The notes: generated by a model from the sequence alone, not told the origin. DNA of 64,000 bases from Tricholomella constricta (GCA_013368375.1 JAACJP010000004.1:1178001-1242000); one strand, 5' to 3'. Counted from the first letter of the stretch, positions 45,492 to 58,040 are shown. Numbers and translations: made by a program.

Positions 45492-48400
45492 TCATGAAGT
45501 CTCGCGCTCAAACCTTGGTCTACCATCCATCGGCCGACTCGATGCCTGTGACGATGCGCCGCGAATTTTGCCCAACCAGCTCCGCTTCGCTTTCGCAGAT
45601 TGACCTCGGGGGCTATTCGTCACGTCAGCGATGACTGGTGACGCGCGCGCCGTTGTACCCATCATTAGTCGTTTTGGAGATGGCATCGACATCATAGGAC
45701 GTGCCTGATTCCGCACTGGTGTGAACCCAGATTGGAAACTGCTCAATACCCTTCGGACGCGTGGCGTAGTGTCAGTATCTTCACGTCTTTCTCTACTTGG
45801 AAGACTGTCGACTGTGAAGCCTTGTGGGGGAAGGCTTTCGCAGGCCTCGAAATCGTCAGGAGCACGCCGTTTCTTGCCAACCATGGTTGTCGACGACGAG
45901 GCTTCTGGAGGGGACGAGGCAATTCTTCGTTCAGGCGTTCGCGCCTTGAAAACAGGAGGAGGCTGAATCGCTCTGCGCTCTGGTGTTTTTGGCCGGGGTA
46001 AAGAGGACGGCCCTGAGACAGCTCTGGGTGTTCGAGAAGCTGGAGATGAAACATGTATTGAGGCAGCAGGAATAAGGGCAGGGATTGGAGGAACAGGAGC
46101 AGCGATAGTCAAGGGAGGAGAATTTGTCAAAGTTATAGAACGGGCGCGGCCAGTGGATGGTTTGTGTCCTGAATTTGATGGGGCACTAGAGGAGGGAAGT
46201 AGAGGGGCAGGTGGGTCCGACATCGTAGATGGAGCCTGTGTTGAAGCTTTGGCCGTAGCCAACTTCGTCTGCAAGTTTTGCACCTTGCGTGTTAACGACT
46301 CCACCTTGGTGGCCAGCTTCTTGTTCTCCTTCAACATCCTGTGCGCATGCGTTTATCAACAATGGGATACGAAAAAAGAATGCAGAGGAAACATACTCGA
46401 GTGCCCGGTCATCATTCTCTTCAATCTCGGTACATTTGTTCCTGAGTAACTCCTCCATCTCGTTATTTCGCTCTTCGAGTTCGACGAGAATGTTTTTCAG
46501 GTTCGGTTGCGTTTGAAGAGCAGTTAATTGACGGTTGAGGTCAGACATTTCCCGTTTATGCTGAGCACCTTGGAGGCTAAGATTCATTTTCGCAGCCTTG
46601 GCCGTTTTTTCAGAACGGGCTAAATCTGCTCGTGTCTGCTCCAGTTCTTCGATGGAGGAAACAACCTTGGCTTCGCTATAATTACATGCGCAATTTAGCA
46701 AACAGATGACACTGCTGGGCATAATCAAACCGACCTTTCCTTCACTTGACTTTCCAGGAAACGACGCAACGATATGGATCGTTGAATTTCTGCTTCGAGA
46801 GTGGTGATTTCTTCCTGAAGGGACGATCTTTCCTGCTGCAAGGTCTCAACGTCTTGATTGGACTGTTCGAGCTGAGTCTGAACAACCTCTACCTCCTGTC
46901 GGAGGTGCGCTAAAGCCGATTCTGCATCTTTACGCTGCAGATCGACCAGACCAAGTTCTTTTTCGAAATTCGCCTTGTCCGCCGCACGACTACTGACTTC
47001 TTCCTCCAGTCGATGAGTCAGGTGATCACTTTGCTGGACAGCACTCTTCAGCTCGCGAGACTTGTCGTCAAGCCTGGTCTGCAGTTCGGCAATTTCACCT
47101 TCCAATTGCTGCTGGATCGCGGCATACTGCTCGGTGGCTCCGACGAGGTGACCTTCTTGCTGTTCCTTGACCGTTGCGAGCTCCTCTGAGATGCGATTGA
47201 ACGAAGCCTGTAGCTCGTCGCGGGCAGCTTCCATCTCCTGCTGCTGCGACAAAGCGACATCCAGATCGTTCTGAAGACGTGCGATATCCTCAGATGATTT
47301 TTCTCGCCCCCGCTCGGCATCTTCCTGCTGGAGAACGCTCAGTCGCAATCGCTCGGAATTTTCGGCCAGCTGTTCTCGTAACTCCTGCTTCGCTTTCAGG
47401 ACATCCGCCAATGACGTTTCAAGTTCCTCTTTTGTCGCTGCATGTGAGGATCGCAACTCCTCCAATGTCCGTTGGGAATCAGAAAGTCGGGCACGAGCCT
47501 CGTCGAGCTCCATGGTGTGTTGTTCCCGGAGACGCAATAAGTCATCATTTGAGGTGCTTTCAACAAGGGACCGTTGCATCTGATCCAGAGTCGATATGAG
47601 GTGCTCTTTCGAACATATGAGCTCCTCAATTGCGGCGCGATGAGTGGCTTCGGATACCGATGTCGTGTGCTGGAGGTCCTGGATTTGTTTTTCGAGCTCG
47701 GTTGTCCGGTTAGCGAATTCAAGTGCAGCAGTGGAGGCTCGAAGCTGGAGAGTATCAAGTTGGTTCGCAAGAGCATCTCTATCAGCCGATTCACGGTCGA
47801 GATTGTCCTGTTGGGTCCTAATCTCGCACTCCAAAATGCCCTTCTCTTTCAGGATCTTCCGAATATACGCCAGGGCCTTTCCAAGCTCGATCTGCGAGAT
47901 CGCCAAAGCCACCGTGGATTGCCTAACCTCCTCAGAATTTTTCTCCCCCGAATTGAGCAAAGCCTCCTTCGCTTCCACGATCCTCAGGAGCTTCTTATGC
48001 TCCATTTCCAACCTTCCCAATGCCTCGTTCGCGAGTCTCGCGCCCTCCCTTTCGATCCTGACACAATCCTTCGCGCCTCCCACCGTCTTCATAACCACAT
48101 CAACAAGCGTTTCTATCGCGCGATCTCCCTCCTCTAACTGAGTCTCCATTTCCATCTCCAAGCTCTCCAGCTTCGCGAGCGCCCCATCCCTAGCCTCTCG
48201 CGCATCGGCACAGTCATCCACCATTGCCTCCTTAGCAGCACCCATGATCTCCATCTCCACTGTCATCTCCCCAAGACGCTCCTCCTGGAGCCGGAGATTC
48301 GTCTCCAATCGTTGGATGTCGTGCTGCACCATGGCAATGTGCTCATCCCGGCGCCTCACACGTGCTCGCTCTTCGGCCAGCTCATTCTGTAGCATGCGCG

Positions 48401-50437
48401 TCGCCTCGGTCTTCGACATCGTGTCAAGCTGGTGGAATTGCAGTTCGCTATATCGGCTCTCGGCGGCCTTGATATCGTCCCGCGCCGCCTCAAGCTCGTT
48501 ATCAAGATGCGTAAGTTGAAGCGTAAGGGAATTGCGCTCTGATTCAACGTTGTCGAGCTGCTGCTTGAAGTATTCCTGAGACTCTTGGGCAGTTTTGGCG
48601 TCGGCAACTGCTTGCTCGAGCTCGGAGTCCTTGCCTTCGAGCTGGGAAAGGAGATCGTCGCGTTGACTGGTGGTGGTCTGGAGACAAAGAACCGTGACGT
48701 CTAGCTTGAGCTCTAAGTCTTTCAGCTTGTCCTCTACCTCGGCGAGATTTTGCCGAGTGACGACTAATTGGCGTTCAAGCTTGGTATGCTCTGAATTAGA
48801 GTCAATACTAAGCCGCTCTCGTGTATCTGATTCGGATTGGAGGTGCTGGATAACCACCGCAGAGGCTGTCACAGCGAGCCCCAAGTTTCGCATTTCAGTC
48901 TCCTTGGCAAGAATAGCCACCGCTTCATGCGCGGCCATCGCAGTAAGTCGTAAGCTGAGTGCAGCGAGCTCAGTCCTTAGTTGATCGATCGTCTCTGCCG
49001 AGTGTTTGTCAACGACGATGACATCTGATGCTGCTGCAAGTTTAGCATTCAAAGCCTCGATCTCGAACTTGGACTCGTTCTGCAAGAAGTCGAAGCTCGT
49101 TCGGAGGTTGTCCCTCTCTGCGCGGAGGCGGCCGACGGCGGTCAGCAGCCGTTGGACATCCCCCGCCGCTTTGTCGTCGATTTCCATATAGTCTTCGTTT
49201 GGTCGAAGGCCTGTTGCGACCTCGCTGTTGTCTCTGTAAACATGACTTTAATACCTTTCAGTTGATAGTTTAAAAACAGTTACCGGTCGTGGATTTGAGC
49301 TTCTTTCAGTCGCAGAGTTTCTGTCAAACTGGAAATTTGCAGCCGAGCATTCTCGAACTCGTCTAGGACCTCCTCCTTCTCTCGAATCAGCTCAATGTGC
49401 ATATCTTCGGCCTCAGCGACGCGACGGGATTCCTCCTTGAGCTTCACCGCCAAATCTTTCATCTCCTTCCTCAGTTTAGTTTCGTCGGCTCGGAAACTCT
49501 GCTCCAATGCCAGAATCTTTGCTTCATCCTCCTCGATACGCTGCTCCAGCTCACGCTCCCTGCTCTCATTGCCTATCATCCCTTGCATATCCCGTAGTTC
49601 CTCCTCCTTGTCCTGCAGAGAAGCTTGCACTTCGGCGAGTTGTCGTGTCATTCTCCTCTCCAGTGCAGTTTTCTCGTTCCCTACCCTGATCAGTTCCTCC
49701 TGCGTGTGCGAGACCTTTTCATTGGCAAGCGCGACATCAGCGTCTTTTTGGGAAAGGGCGGAGCGCAGTTGAGCAAGCTCCTGCTCGAGAGCCATGATTT
49801 TGGCCCTTGAGGGTGACGAGGAGCGTGACCGAGAGCGCGTGTCCGCACGGCGGTGGCCCGGTGTGGTCGGCGTAGCATAGTAATGGGGAAGGGTGACCTG
49901 TAATTCTCTGATGCGAGCTTCGAGGGTGGCCTTCTCCTGTTCTAGTTTGTCTGCTCGAGATTTATGTGCATCGGATAAGTTAGATAAAGACTCAAGGCTG
50001 GCCTCGAGTTCCTTCACGTCGACGTCTTTCTGCTTAATCGTCTGCCTCGCAGTGACGAGAGCTTGGTTGACATTCTGAGCCCCAACCTTCTCATTGCGCA
50101 AGGAATCTGAACGGGCGTTGAGGTCTGCTTCAAGTTGAAGGGCACGGTTAGTTTCATCAGCCAACTAAATCGAGAATGTTAGTTCGATACAAGAGGAGTG
50201 TGGGTAGGGACGCACTCTTCTTAGTTTGTCGTTGTACGCATCCTGAAGCTCTCGCATTTCCTCGGTTTGCTTCATTAGTTTGGTTTGTAGCGCGGCAATG
50301 TGCCCATCTGCAAAAGTGGTCAGGCCACACGATACATATATTCACAGAGCTAGAATTTGGATACCTTTGCTTGCTAACTTGTCCTTGAAGGCTTGCTCCC
50401 GCTCGGAGACATCGTTGACCCCGAGATTCCATGACAT
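45492..50437 (-). CDS. Giant coiled-coil protein, function unknown
   Basis: About 1,550 residues in five or six exons. It starts at 50437 (MSWNLGVNDVSEREQAFKDKL) and reads as near-continuous heptad coiled coil through exons at 49280-50164 and 46725-49187, to about 46190. The largest exon alone is 820 codons. A short non-helical linker with Ser/Arg repeats (TRSRSRSSSPSRA) sits in the N-terminal third. The C-terminal about 250 residues are Pro/Ser/Arg-rich with several TP/SP sites (TPERRAI, TPERRIASS, TTPRVRRVLSS), suggesting regulation by a cyclin-dependent kinase, and end RPRFERETS. No motor, kinesin or GRIP/GRAB domain was seen. Candidates by shape are spindle pole body, septation, or Golgi tether proteins; none can be chosen from sequence alone. 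Confidence 0.75.
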
Positions 50438-51154
50438 GGCTGGAATAGCCTTTCCGGTGAAGAGGCGACCCAAACAAGAACTTGAATTGAGTCTACACGT
50501 GGGAATAAAACAAACGCGGGTTAGGGATGGAAGCACGTGATCGCGACGCGTTCGGCGGCTGGGCGCTGCTTGGCGGCCAATTATTTTATACAAGGACCCT
50601 GTGACCTCAGGGCTGTCATTCCATTTGCACGCCTTCAGGAGGACTCCCGAGATGCGGTCATAGAATTCACAAGGTATCCCTCAGTTCACATCATGTGTGG
50701 CGGAAAAGCAAAGATGAAGGCTATTCGCCACCTTCCTTTATAAGAAAAACAGCTCAGATCAACGGGGGTGATGAACGTGTCGGGACAGTTTAATCTAGAC
50801 GAGTGGAGTGGGACTTTGATGTTCTGCACGCGTGCACTATGCCGTCGGGGCGGCAGGCGGTGCTCAAGGCGGCACGGCGGGGATGAGCTCTGAAGACGGC
50901 GGTTACTAGGGTGAATCAGGTGTGGTCGTTGATAGGAACGTGAATGCAGCCGGATGGCGGAGTGCAGTGCAGTAGCCGTCGCGGAGTTTTTAGCTTAGCA
51001 GCGAAATAACATAGCAGGGTATATGACGTCAGTGGGGCCGTTACTTCCCGCTGCTCCGGGGGTTGAAATTGTCCATGCTTTCGAAACTGCCTGATAATGA
51101 TTATATAAATTATAAAAAATACAAGTGGAACTCTACCCCCGCTCTCCTTTTACC
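50438..51154. promoter_or_regulatory. Divergent promoter region with CRE site and TATA-like element
   Basis: 717 bases between divergent genes. TGACGTCA occurs at 51024-51031, about 125 bp upstream of the ARMT1 start, and TATATAAA near 51092-51099, about 57 bp upstream. No ORF with support. Confidence 0.5.
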
Positions 51155-52976
51155 ATGACTTCGCCCAACGCCAAACCCCCGTCCGGTGCTCCCTCCAGGG
51201 TCACTCTGTCTCTCGGCCATCTGCCCTCCAAGAAAGATATCAGGGCTCCCTGGCCCAGAACCCCCACCCGCGTTGACCCAAATAACCCCCCCTGGCCTGC
51301 TTATCGCGGTTACCATGAGTATTCGTTTGCCCATGCTACCATGCAGTCCAGGCTGCCCACCATTCTCGGCAAGGCGATCGAGGACACCACTCGCACCCTC
51401 AATGAAGAGTCCTCAGAGGAGCGCATCGTTGACCTGGTTGCCTGCATAGATCGTATGGGCGAGCTCATGACTGATCTTAGCGGAAACGCGAAGCTTCGGC
51501 CCATTATCGACGATAACGAAGCCGACGTTGCCTTGTGGAACAAAGAAATTGCAAAGTATTTTCAAGGTACCATTTTGCCAATCCCGTGCTTCGTAACAAG
51601 CATGCTGATGATGTCAACCAGGCAAAGACTTCATGAATGCGCCCTGGTTGTTTGCAGAGGCGTATAAATATCGTCGCCTCCACGAAGCTTTCAGCGTCAG
51701 CCGATACTGGCATGACTATGATGTCTTCTACAGGCAAAAGGCATGTCAACAACCGCTGTCAATTGAGGTTTACTTATAATCACCTGTTTCAGTGCGATAC
51801 ATTTTCACGGTCCTCGGATGCCGTCTTCGAACTTTCTATGCGCTTCGCGGAACCCTTCAAAATTTCAGAAGACCTTTCCCCAGAGGATCGTCTCGAGGCT
51901 GAACGTCTCATGTTCCTGGAATTGACGCAAGGTCTGTCGCCTGCCGTGCTCGGCTCCTCGCAAACCTCATCTACATGTCCCAGTGTGCCTCTGGGGAAAC
52001 TCGACGGATCTCTCGCTCTTGATCAACATGACCGAAGAACAGATCAAATCCCTCCAGTCGACCGGAGGTGATCACCTTGCTGCTACCGAGAAGAATATTC
52101 TCGGCAACCACCTCAACCGCCTCTGGGACACCGTCAAAGAGTTGCGCGAGAAGACCGGCGGCAGGATTGATTTTATCCTCGACAACGCTGGGTTCGAGCT
52201 TTACTGTGACTGCGTCTATGGTCAGCTGTGCACTACTTGATTCCTTTGTCATTCAATGACAGAGAAACAGCCGATTTCTTGCTCCAAAGCGGACTTGCTA
52301 CACAAATTCGATTCCATGGAAAACGCTATCCCTGGTTCGTGTCCGACGTAACCAAGAAGGACTGGGAATGGCTCCTCAATACCATGGTCTACGGCCAACT
52401 CTTCTCCAAGGCTTCCGATATCGAGTTAGAATCTCTTCGAAGGCTCGGGCAGCGATGGAAGGTACCTACCTATTTCACAATTCACGGCGACGTCATCTAA
52501 TGAAGGGAACATTAGCAATACGAGAAAGAAGGAAAATGGGTGTACGAACAGCATCCGTTCTGGTGCACAGGGTATACCTTCTGGGAATTGCACAGCGAGG
52601 CGCCTGATCTCTTCCTTCACCTGTCTCGCTCCGACCTGGTCTATTTCAAAGGCGACCTCAATCACCGCAAACTCACGTACGATTGCGCGGCACCAGCGAG
52701 CACACCCTTCGAGATGGCAATTGGCCCGATGGCGAGTTCAGCTGGAGCACCCAAAATCGCGAGCCTGCGAACGATCAAGAGTGATGTGGTCGTTGGCTTG
52801 GGAGATGACGGGGATTTGGTCGCGGAAAATTTGGACAAGACGGAGCCGGGATGGAAGATCAGTGGAAAATACGTAAGTCACGGCTGGGTATAATTTGCTG
52901 CGTGCTGATATACCATCCACAGGCGGTGGTACTCTTTTCGGAAGGGCGCCCTGGAGAGAAAGTCCGTTTTGCTTAG
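51155..52976 (+). CDS. ARMT1: ARMT1/DUF89 damage-control phosphatase (YMR027W/Hrt2-like)
   Basis: Six or so exons, roughly 480 residues, start 51155 (MTSPNAKPP), stop TAG 52974-52976. Domain DUF89 is recognisable from its metal/phosphate motif DFILDNAGFELYCD and the downstream KGDLNHRKL, with WGNSTDLSLL and HPFWCTGYTFWEL in between. N-terminal landmarks are WPRTPTRVDPNNPPWPAYRGYH and LIDRMGEL-like helices. The family are metal-dependent phosphatases that remove phosphate from damaged sugar phosphates such as fructose-1-phosphate; the human homologue was also proposed to be a glutamyl methyltransferase. All motif residues are present, so activity is expected. Cytosolic; no targeting signal seen. 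Confidence 0.92.
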
Positions 52977-53432
52977 ACGTGCTGCCGAACACACAACCTG
53001 AGAACTGGTTTCTTTGAAATTACAAAAAGAGAGTCTCGTCGCCCAGTTTTGTCGCTTCTTCGTTTTTTCACCCGTGTGTAGTCTGTGACTACCTAGATCC
53101 AATTGTACAACAAGAGTTTTTAAATGAGGAAGGAACCCGTCAAGATCATTTGAGTTTCATGGGTAAAAAGCTTAGAAAAGCAGCTAGAAGACACCGTCCC
53201 AAAGGCCAAGGTGTCGATATGAAGAGTGCATAGCACGTAGACTGATCACCAGATGTCGAGTAACAGATATGGCTCCGCTGTCAATCTGTCAAATACTCCT
53301 GCATCGTGTTTGTGGAAGTCGGTACTACTACTACCGTCTTACCAATATGTGTACCTTTTCAATCAATACATGTCTATGTCTTCACTATTTTTGAAGAAAG
53401 CGTGGGCCTACGTGGGCTGGCATTGCCAGGGA

Positions 53433-53912
53433 TTACAAGCTCCCGAACTGTAAGCCGGAATGTGTGTTCCAGTCCATCTGTCGAAGCTGTTTACCTGAGT
53501 GTGCATTGAGAAGTTGTGGAGCATAGCACAGCGTCCGAACAGTGTGAGATTTGATTCCCATGCAGTTGTAGGAGAGTAGAATATTCCACGGCCTGGACTC
53601 ATTGCCACAAGGGAGAGTTTTGGCAATGCTCCATCTAGAACGATTCGAATTATACGATCGTGGGCAGTTGAAACTCCGTTCGAATGCGGCTCTTGACAAG
53701 CCATCGATGCTTTCAAGCAGTCCTTCAAACCTGATCATACTGAGTGGAGCCTTCCGCACTTCGTTCCAGGCGCCTGGTATTCTCGACGGCCTTTCAGAGG
53801 ACCCTAGACTGATGATCTCGTATTCTGGGACAGGCTCCTCCTCGGGCTGGATAATCACTGCCAATTTTCTCTCTAATTTTATCAGTCGTGGGATAAAGAA
53901 TGTCCAGTTCAT
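53433..53912 (-). CDS. Hypothetical ORF, weak support
   Basis: A 159-codon open frame beginning MNWTFFIPRLIKLERKLAV with a Glu/Pro-rich segment (QPEEEPVPEYE) and a Ser/Asn-rich centre. No signal peptide, membrane helix or family motif is recognised. It could be a gene fragment; composition is not extreme. No splice partners found. Confidence 0.22.
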   Translation of the reverse strand: MNWTFFIPRLIKLERKLAVIIQPEEEPVPEYEIISLGSSERPSRIPGAWNEVRKAPLSMIRFEGLLESIDGLSRAAFERSFNCPRSYNSNRSRWSIAKTLPCGNESRPWNILLSYNCMGIKSHTVRTLCYAPQLLNAHSGKQLRQMDWNTHSGLQFGSL

Positions 53913-54188
53913 TGGGAAGTAAATATCGCTGTCATTGTAAAACTCAGGTGAGATGATCTGGTGCTTGTCTGAGGCATCGTCTCGTAATTCAAGGACACGA
54001 TAAAAATAGCCATCGAACTACGGCCTTCCACTTATGTTCCAAACTTAACACGAGAGGTTGCTCATCCTGTGAACTTGTTGCTTCCGTTACGTGCAAGTCA
54101 ACCCTCTTGAGTATCATGCGATGCGAGATTGTGCGAGGGGTTTGCTCTGTTCTCATGGACGGCCATGTGGACACCGTATCGATGCCTC

Positions 54189-54194
54189 TATAAA
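54189..54194 (+). promoter_or_regulatory. TATA box of the aspartic protease gene
   Basis: TATAAA 57 bp upstream of the start codon, the only such element nearby. Confidence 0.45.
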
Positions 54195-54250
54195 GACGAC
54201 TTTGGGTGCAGTCGTTCGTTCGATAATTTCATCTTCTTCCCTCGGTCGAG

Positions 54251-56072
54251 ATGTTTCCTGTGTCTATGTTATCTACGCTGCTGCTTGCTTTGGCGGTCTC
54301 TGCAAATCCCATCGTCATACGGGATTCACCAGTGACTCTGCCGCTCGCCAGGCGCCTCAACGTTACGAGTATTCATAATCTCGTCCGTCACGACGTGGCC
54401 AGAGCCAAGGCCCTTCGCGCACGCGGCGAGGTCAAAGTCAGCGGTGACTTCCACGTCGACGCCATTATCAACGAGCAAGTCGATAACCAGGCGGTGACCT
54501 ACATTGCCTCTGTCGGTGTAGGGAGCCCCCCGACAAGCTGTAAGCCTGTCTTCTATCTTTGGCAACCTACAAGAGTTCATCTGACTCATTCTATAGACTC
54601 TCTGTTGATCGACACGGGAAGGTAATGTCGTCCAACTTCATACTTTTTATCGCGATTCTCAACCAAGATGTCAGCTCCAACACGTGGGTTGGGGCTACGA
54701 AAGCCTATGCCAAAACCAGCACCAGCGTACAGACCTCCGATCGTGTGGTAAAGTAGTTATCACTGTAACTGGCTTATCCTTCTCAAGCAATACTGCTAGT
54801 CCGTCACCTATGGGTCAGGATCATTTTCGGGTGAGTGTTAGCATTCTTCTGCCACTATGCGTCGCTTATCACGGCTCCCATTAGGCACCGAATTCATAGA
54901 TACTGTCACTATTACGCCCAGCCTAGTTATAACTGACCAGTCAATCGGTGTGGCGACAAGGGTAAGCCCTCCGAAACTTTCTCATTGGAAACATATCAAA
55001 AACTTTGGTCAGTCACAAGGCTTCCAAGGAACCGACGGAATTCTTGGGTGAAGATCTTTGGGTTAGACATTTTCCTTCTTTCATTGACCTTTCCCCCAAG
55101 CATTGGCCCCGTCGACCTTACCTTAGGTATGTGTGGATGCCATCAATTTCGTCTGTGTAATTACTCAAATTGTTGCAGGAACCCTGTCCCCTTCATCAAA
55201 CACCCTCATACCCACTGTCACGGATAATGCTTTCTCTCAAGGTCTCATTTCTGCGAACGAGATCGGAATTTCATTCGAACCAACGAATTCTCTCGAGGTA
55301 ATGAACGGTGAACTTACCTGGGGTCAGTCGGTACAACGTTATATTACATGACCCTTGTATTTACTGTCTTACTGCAGGGGGCACGGACAGCACGAAGTTC
55401 ACGGGATCTATCAGTTTTGCGTAGGTTGCCATCCAAAGTTAGGGAGGATATTATTTCTAACCTCCAATAGCCCCCTCACGAAAACATCACCCGCGAGTTT
55501 TTTCTGGGGTATCGACCAGAGCATCCGATACGGCGCTTCAACGACCATTTTGTCGACTAATGCTGGAATTGTCGACACCGGTAAGCTTGCAGGTCCTTTC
55601 CGTATTAACACCTCTAAGCTGCTTTTCGAAACAGGAACGACTCTGTTGCTTCTTGCATCCGATGCCTTTGCTCGGTATCTCAGCGCCACTGGTGCCGTGC
55701 AGGACCAGGCGACTGGCCTCTTGCGCATCACGTCCGCACAATTTGCAAACCTGCAGAGTTTGTTCTTTACCATCAACGGGGTATGTCCATAAGCTTGTTG
55801 AACCACAAAAGACGGTCTTAACCTCTTTTTGCCAGGTAACTTTCGAGTTCACAGCCAACGCACAACTGTGGCCCCGCGCACTCAATACGGCCATCGGCGG
55901 AACGACTAACAACATTTATTTAATCGTCGGCAACCTCGGTACTCCTTCTGGTGAAGGGTTTGACTTCATCAACGGCTATGCCTTCCTAGAGCGGTTCTAT
56001 TCAGTTTTCGACACTACCAATCATCGTGTCGGATTCGCAAACACGCCCTTCACGACAGCGACAACAAATTGA
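54251..56072 (+). CDS. Secreted A1 aspartic protease (polyporopepsin-like)
   Basis: About nine exons. Signal peptide MFPVSMLSTLLLALAVSANP, then a propeptide (DSPVTLPLARRLNVTSIHNLVRHDVARAKAL). The mature enzyme has the first catalytic motif LLIDTGS split by an intron (DTG/S, then SNTWVGA), the flap YGSGSFSG, and the second catalytic motif IVDTGTTLLLL. Other landmarks are GILGIGPVDLTLGT, GELTWGGTD and the C-terminal IVGNLGTPSGEGFDFINGYAFLERFYSVFD, then VGFANT. This is the pattern of basidiomycete pepsin-like proteases such as polyporopepsin. It should be secreted and self-activate at acid pH. Both Asp residues are intact and every exon join examined is in frame, so the gene looks functional. 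Confidence 0.93.
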
Positions 56073-56203
56073 TCACCGTACAAAGTGCCTTTACCTAGCA
56101 CTATACATACTTCCAGACAATAAATATGATCGACTCTACAGAATGAACACGACGAAAGAAACTATGTACATCGATGAATTAATGTTCTGACGGCCCATAA
56201 ATA

Positions 56204-58040
56204 TCAATCGAGATCTTCACTCCAGCTACCGGGAAAATATCGGTTTCCTCTGTCCTGCGATTGCGAAGCCGAATCTGAGTTCGAACGGGTGTGTCGTGAT
56301 GATGGCGTCGACGTGTGAGCTCGTCCACCGCCGACGAACCCTCCAAAGAGAGATTGTAGGATGCCAGTGTTACCTTGGCCGTCATCTCGGCGTGGGGGCT
56401 GATTTCGACTTCCAGAGGATGGGCTTGGTGGACGATTACTATGTGAGCTGGGATCAGGACCCGGATTTGCTGAAGGGTGGTGCTCTGGTTGTGGTACAAG
56501 AGCGTGTCTATTATGACGTGAATTACCATCAGCTAGATGCCGCAAGCTTTACTTACCTGCACACAGGACATGTACCACTGGATTTCAACCAAGGCAAGAT
56601 ACAGGGCTCGTGGAAGGCATGTTTGCAGGGTAGTGTTACAACGACCTGTTCGTCTGGGTCGTCCGTTTCGAGTTTGAATTGGTCCTTGCAAACGGCGCAA
56701 TCTTTCTCCAGCATTGGTGCTTTCAGGGAATATGTAAGCGAGGCGAATCGCATGAGGTACGATGCAACCTACAATCGTGTTCCAAAACTTCTCGCGGCAA
56801 GTTGGAAATTATCTCTTCTGTCGCAGGGACGGGTCTGTATGCATTGGAGTTATCCATCAATTGTGTTATGATTTGGTCCAGGGCTGTTACAATATGAGAA
56901 GCCGAGCAATCTCTAAAGGGTACAGCTTACCTTCTTGATTAAAGACATAATCGCCCATCCTGCCCTCCATTGCGGGGTCTCCCATCCCACGCCCAAAGAA
57001 ATCGTTCAAGGGATCCCGTTGACCGAGCAAAGCCATGAGATACTGGGCCATAAACGGCCCTGTGAATGTCGTACCACCACCAGTATGTTGTGGCTCTCTT
57101 CGAAGGAATCTGGAACAAGGTGAGAAACATGAGTACTGAACAGAAAAGGTCCTTACTCATCCATTGTCAAAGGTTGTTCTGCTCCTCCACTACCAGAGCG
57201 GACACCTATATTCGGTCGTCGATTAGAATCCGTGCGGATTTGATATGCAACTCTATTACCTTGAGCCATCGATGGCCTTGTGTTTGTCGAACCACCACTA
57301 CCAGCATGATCTGATTCTCTTCGAAGGAATCTGTGACAAGGTGAGAAACATGGATACTGAACAGAAAAGGTCCTTACTCATCCATTGTTAGAGGTTGTTC
57401 TGCTCCTCCACTACCAGGGCGGACACCTGCGTTCGGTCGTTGACTAGAGCCTGTGCGGATTTGGAATGTAACTCTATTACCCTGACAGACGATCCATTAG
57501 TATGTGGCGAGGCTAAGAATCGAAATTTACGCACGGGAGTCCCAATATCTGAGCCGGCACGAGGTGATTGTCGCCTGCCTTCAGCTATTCCGCGATCCAC
57601 CAAAGTCTGCAAGCTAACTGTGATGGAAATGAGATATGATCAACGCAGCACGGATCCAACGCACGTAGAAATGTGTCCATTCCAGGCGGCATTCCTTCTG
57701 CATCCAGGTCCCCGTGGCCAGGATGCGCAAATTCGCGTGGATCGTCGGCAGGATCCTCCATCTAGAGATACGACCGGCGTTTAGCAGACCTGAGACCCGA
57801 GTATGAACTGGGTCCTCACTTTCTCAACGAAACTACCTCGACATGAGGCACAAACAGGATCGGGAACCTAGGATGAATTAGGCGATTGCAACACTCGAGG
57901 ACGAGGTCGGCAAACCATGATTGGCCTCATCTCTGCATGGCACTGCGTTACGGTATTATACTGTTAGCCAATTTTTGGTAAGTTCTTTGAGGAGGAAAGC
58001 CTACTTCGTGACAAAACCATAGCGGTTCTCTGGACGACAT
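56204..58040 (-). CDS. RING-H2 E3 ubiquitin ligase, RNF115/RNF126 type
   Basis: About nine exons. It starts at 58040 (MSSREPLWFCHE) and continues across an intron to CHAEMRPIM and VPDPVCASCRGSFVEK, the N-terminal zinc ribbon of RNF115/126 that contacts ubiquitin or BAG6. An acidic segment follows (MEDPADDPREFAHPG, GMPPGMDTFL). The middle holds two tandem copies of a GNRV...QPLTMDE-FLRRE unit. The FMAQYLMALLG...GMGDPAMEGRMGDYVFNQE-ALDQIITQLMD segment is the family's conserved pre-RING helix. The RING-H2 (DCAVCKDQF...PCKHAFHEPCILPWLK...CPVCR) is complete. The C-terminus is Pro/Ser/Arg-rich (SDSASQSQDRGNRYFPG), stop 56204-56206. It likely ubiquitinates mislocalised membrane proteins. It converges with the protease gene 131 bp away. 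Confidence 0.88.
57040..57481 (-). repeat. Tandem 221-bp duplication of exon plus intron within the RING ligase
   Basis: Two direct copies, 57040-57260 and 57261-57481, about 85-90 per cent alike by eye, with a period of 221 bp (CGAAGGAAT at 57101 and 57322). Each unit holds coding sequence, a whole roughly 48-nt intron (gtaagg...cag) and the start of the next exon. The right end of the second copy coincides with an exon boundary, so both copies splice in frame and give a repeated GNRV-QIRT-RPN-GGAEQPLTMDE-FLRRE block. Confidence 0.85.

Larger units (their letters stand above)
52977..54250. other. Intergenic region upstream of the aspartic protease
   Basis: 1.27 kb. One minus-strand frame of 159 codons (53433-53912) is present but has no recognisable motif. 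A TATAAA lies at 54189-54194, 57 bp upstream of the protease ATG. No RNA gene or repeat seen. Confidence 0.4.

Noticed and set aside
47574..48141. Plus-strand frames of up to 187 codons across the coiled-coil gene
   Set aside because: Antisense of a Glu/Leu-rich coiled coil, which gives Ser/Phe-rich open frames.
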